NCBI GenBank assembly: GCA_000320545.1
Contig: ADNK01000149.1
Location: 124,001-188,000, forward strand
Direction: 5' to 3'
Source of the DNA: Bigelowiella natans CCMP2755
Lineage: Eukaryota > Cercozoa > Chlorarachniophyceae
DNA length: 64,000 nt
The notes under the pieces are model-generated. The model saw nothing but the letters and a program-made list of their open reading frames with translations, made no database searches and had not been told where the DNA came from. The first letter of the stretch is position 1. Each line of letters starts with the position of its first letter. The position numbers and the translations under genes were made by a program. Positions 62,146 to 64,000 of this stretch are shown here, one piece after another.

Positions 62146-62807
62146 TGTGATTTTTCCATAATGTTAAAAGTTCTATATAGAAGCTATATATTATTCAACG
62201 GATGTACATGGTGGTAAAGTATGTTTGCAGAGAAGGCGGGACCCGAATTGAACAGATGCAGCGCTGTGATGTTGTGCGTGATATCATGATACGCACAGTA
62301 GAAGCTATAATATTGCTTTACTGTATGTATATATTGCCTGTTACTGTTACATGGGGACGCAGTGCATGCACTGCTTGTATACATCTAGCTAGACATGTGT
62401 GTATGAGTCCGACGTAGCACAGTAGCATAATAAAATAAATTCATTCTTCTTACATTTTGATTCAATTTTCATCTTAATATAGTTGCATGGTGCGGCCCAT
62501 GCAGCATGTGTGCGATGCAATGACTATAGTTCAGCTGCCTTAGGTACATATAGCTATAGGATGACCATGTTGGAAAGATTTCATCGCTTCATTGCATCCA
62601 TCTCATAGTTCAGCTGTCAATAATTATACGCAAGCACATCTATTCGATCGATCAAGCCGCCATCACATGCATCGCTTGCAATGGGTGTACTAGCATTACA
62701 CATAGCAATTGTTACATAGTAGCATGCATCGCACGCTCACGTAGAATATTAGGCTCTTGTTGTTTTCAGTATCCTTTATTTGTTACATACTTTTCTGTTC
62801 CTCATTT
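62146..62807. other. Tail-to-tail spacer E (DLEC1 / small membrane protein)
   Basis: 662 bp, no gene visible. It contains CATCTAGCTAGACATG at 62382-62397, an AATAAAATAAA polyadenylation-like sequence at about 62429-62440 that could serve DLEC1, several TGCATG/GCATGC words, and a hairpin-core element at 62524-62607. Confidence 0.6.
62524..62607 (+). repeat. Hairpin-core spacer element, copy E1
   Basis: CTATAG at 62524-62529 and CTATAG at 62554-62559 can pair. GATGACCAT follows at once (62560-62568), and ATTGCATCCA then TCTCATA (62601-62607) lies 41 nt after the core start. Core and 3' box match copies B1 and C3, although the stem bases are different. Confidence 0.6.
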
Positions 62808-63436
62808 TTAATCGATTAGTAATATAAATGCTAACAACCAGAACACCATCAAATGCAGATCAAATGTGCACCGATCAACGCTCCGCTCTTCAGGAAAATG
62901 GCATCCAAATAAGATTACGACGGATGCGTCCACGCCTACCCCAATCACAAGAAGCGACCACGTGAATATCACCCAGCTCTTTGATGGTTTCGTATCGACG
63001 TATCCAAAGAAGAAAGAGAGGAAACATAGGAAGGTGCCGATGCACAAGATCGATGCAACTTGCTTGGCCCTTCGGGCAATGTTGCGCACCCAGAATCTAT
63101 ACTCATTATTGTTTGGTTGGACGTATACCACTGGTATCATCACCACCCTCGGATTGTTTTGTATGTAATGCTTCCCAGCAACGGTGACGACGCTTGGCGC
63201 TGGAGGCGCACATGTCTCCCCAGAAGCATCAGATTCAAGCTCGGAAAGGAGCGTTATGGAAACCTGTTTCAATATAGATCCGCAATCCGGCAAAATGTTA
63301 ATAGCTAGGCTATGCTTTTGTTAGCGAGTCACCGACATTGCATGGATCAAAAAGTGGAAAGTAGGTTAAGCCTCTTACTTACATTGGGACTGGCTAACGA
63401 ACCAACACTTTTGCGGTCTGCTGGTGAAATCGACAT
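62808..63436 (-). CDS. Small unrecognised membrane protein (186 aa)
   Basis: Two exons on the minus strand: 63436-63383 (MSISPADRKSVGSLASPN, strong donor GTAAGTAAG) and 63314-62808 (stop). The join is in phase, giving 186 aa. The N-terminal third is soluble. Then come about three hydrophobic segments: ASILCIGTFLCFLSFFFG, VIFTWSLLVIGVGVDASVVILFG and a C-terminal LMVFWLLAFILLI at the very end. A basic stretch (RNIARRAKQ) precedes the first segment. There is no cleavable signal peptide and no known family. It lies tail-to-tail with DLEC1. Confidence 0.68.
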
Positions 63437-64000
63437 GGGCTAGCGAATTTCGGTACGGTTTTGAGATCTAAGCAGCCAGGGTGTGTAGCTTTTTTCAGGA
63501 TGTCCCTAGTTACCATGCAGTCACCATTGGTATCGTCCTCTTGTAACTCCCCCTCCCCCCCAACCCGAAACGGAGTGGTTGTTCGAGGTGCTCTCTCCAG
63601 TTCTCGAAACTGCTGGCCAACCATCAGGTACCAGCGGTTTCCCCGGTTGTCGCTCTGTGAAATCCGCCTGCTTGAAAGGCAGGAATCGTATCTTTGGGAA
63701 AAATTTTGAGGATTTTCTTCCTAAGACAGAAGAGGATGCCAGTCGCAGGATACAAACCAGGGAATGGTGTCGGCGGCCTTCGGGCCAGCAGCTCCCCGAG
63801 CTCCTGCCCTGGCCCTCGTTGCGCCTACCGCTAGGTTATCCGGCAGTCACGCCTGGTGGTGCTTGACTCTAATAATAGCAACGCTATTCTTCCTTCACGA
63901 GGAAATTGGTGAGGAGGGGGAGGAGGTTGCGAGGGTTGGCAGATTCTTGAACCGTCTAGCATCAGGTGCTCCAAGACGAGATGGAGATCATACCCGACGG
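63437..64000. other. Right edge: upstream of the small membrane gene
   Basis: If the alternating pattern holds, a plus-strand gene should start in or beyond this stretch. Open frames exist (for example 63579-63866), but none resembles a known family and none has convincing splice ends. A tRNA-like or hairpin-forming segment lies at 63737-63845. Confidence 0.35.
63737..63845 (-). other. Possible degenerate tRNA-like or SINE-like hairpin
   Basis: Read on the minus strand, TGCCGG (63845-63840) and CTGGCA (63742-63737) can form a 6-bp end stem. CCTAGCGGTAGGCGC resembles a Pol III A box, and GGTTTGTATCC resembles a degenerate B box. Between them GGCCAG and CTGGCC form an internal hairpin. The T-arm stem does not pair, so a functional tRNA is unlikely. 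Confidence 0.2.

Noticed and set aside
63660-63690. Perfect anticodon-like stem-loop CCTGC-TTGAAAG-GCAGG with a GAA triplet (tRNA-Phe-like)
   Set aside because: No A box, B box, acceptor or T stem around it, so it is a chance 5-bp hairpin.

Overview
The window is nuclear DNA of a eukaryote, almost certainly a flagellated protist. Coding frames use the standard code and are split by GT-AG introns of about 50-300 bp. Products are typical eukaryotic proteins: midasin, a cullin, TSG101, a PRMT, a SEC14-like protein and the axonemal protein DLEC1. Introns are full of CA, CT/GA and TA microsatellites. DLEC1/CFAP81 points to a motile cilium. I cannot place the lineage further. No bacterial operons, rRNA, CRISPR or intact transposase were seen.

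Layout: 1-135 (-) N-terminus of a DEAD-box RNA helicase; 1081-1406 (-) last two exons of a small unknown gene; about 2726-5692 (+) TSG101/Vps23 (ESCRT-I); 6843-29988 (-) midasin/Rea1, which I could resolve into 22 exons that sum to an exact multiple of three (6622 aa); about 30354-37464 (+) a large unrecognised protein, basic then coiled coil then polytopic membrane domain; 38594-40831 (-) an intronless cullin; 41644-43110 (+) a seven-exon 239-aa unknown; 44146-47457 (-) a 12-TM major facilitator transporter; 48060-50514 (+) a class I protein arginine methyltransferase, 10 exons, 402 aa; 51511-53067 (-) a SEC14/CRAL-TRIO lipid-binding protein; 53584-62145 (+) DLEC1, 14 exons, about 2097 aa; 62808-63436 (-) a small membrane protein.

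From TSG101 onward the genes alternate strictly + - + - + - + - + -. Every intergenic region is therefore head-to-head (about 0.4-0.8 kb, 5' ends facing) or tail-to-tail (about 0.65-1.15 kb, 3' ends facing). The genes have no obvious common pathway: ribosome assembly, ubiquitin ligase, ESCRT, arginine methylation, lipid transfer, transport, cilia.

The most unusual signal is in the tail-to-tail spacers. Three of the five carry clear copies of a short element: a hairpin with changing but still paired stem bases, then a GATGACCAT core, then about 40 nt later a TCTCATA box. Clusters of CTAGCTAGACA occur in three of the spacers. I saw none of this in the head-to-head spacers. It looks like an undescribed family of structured 3'-spacer elements (a small ncRNA, a 3'-end signal or a SINE-like repeat).
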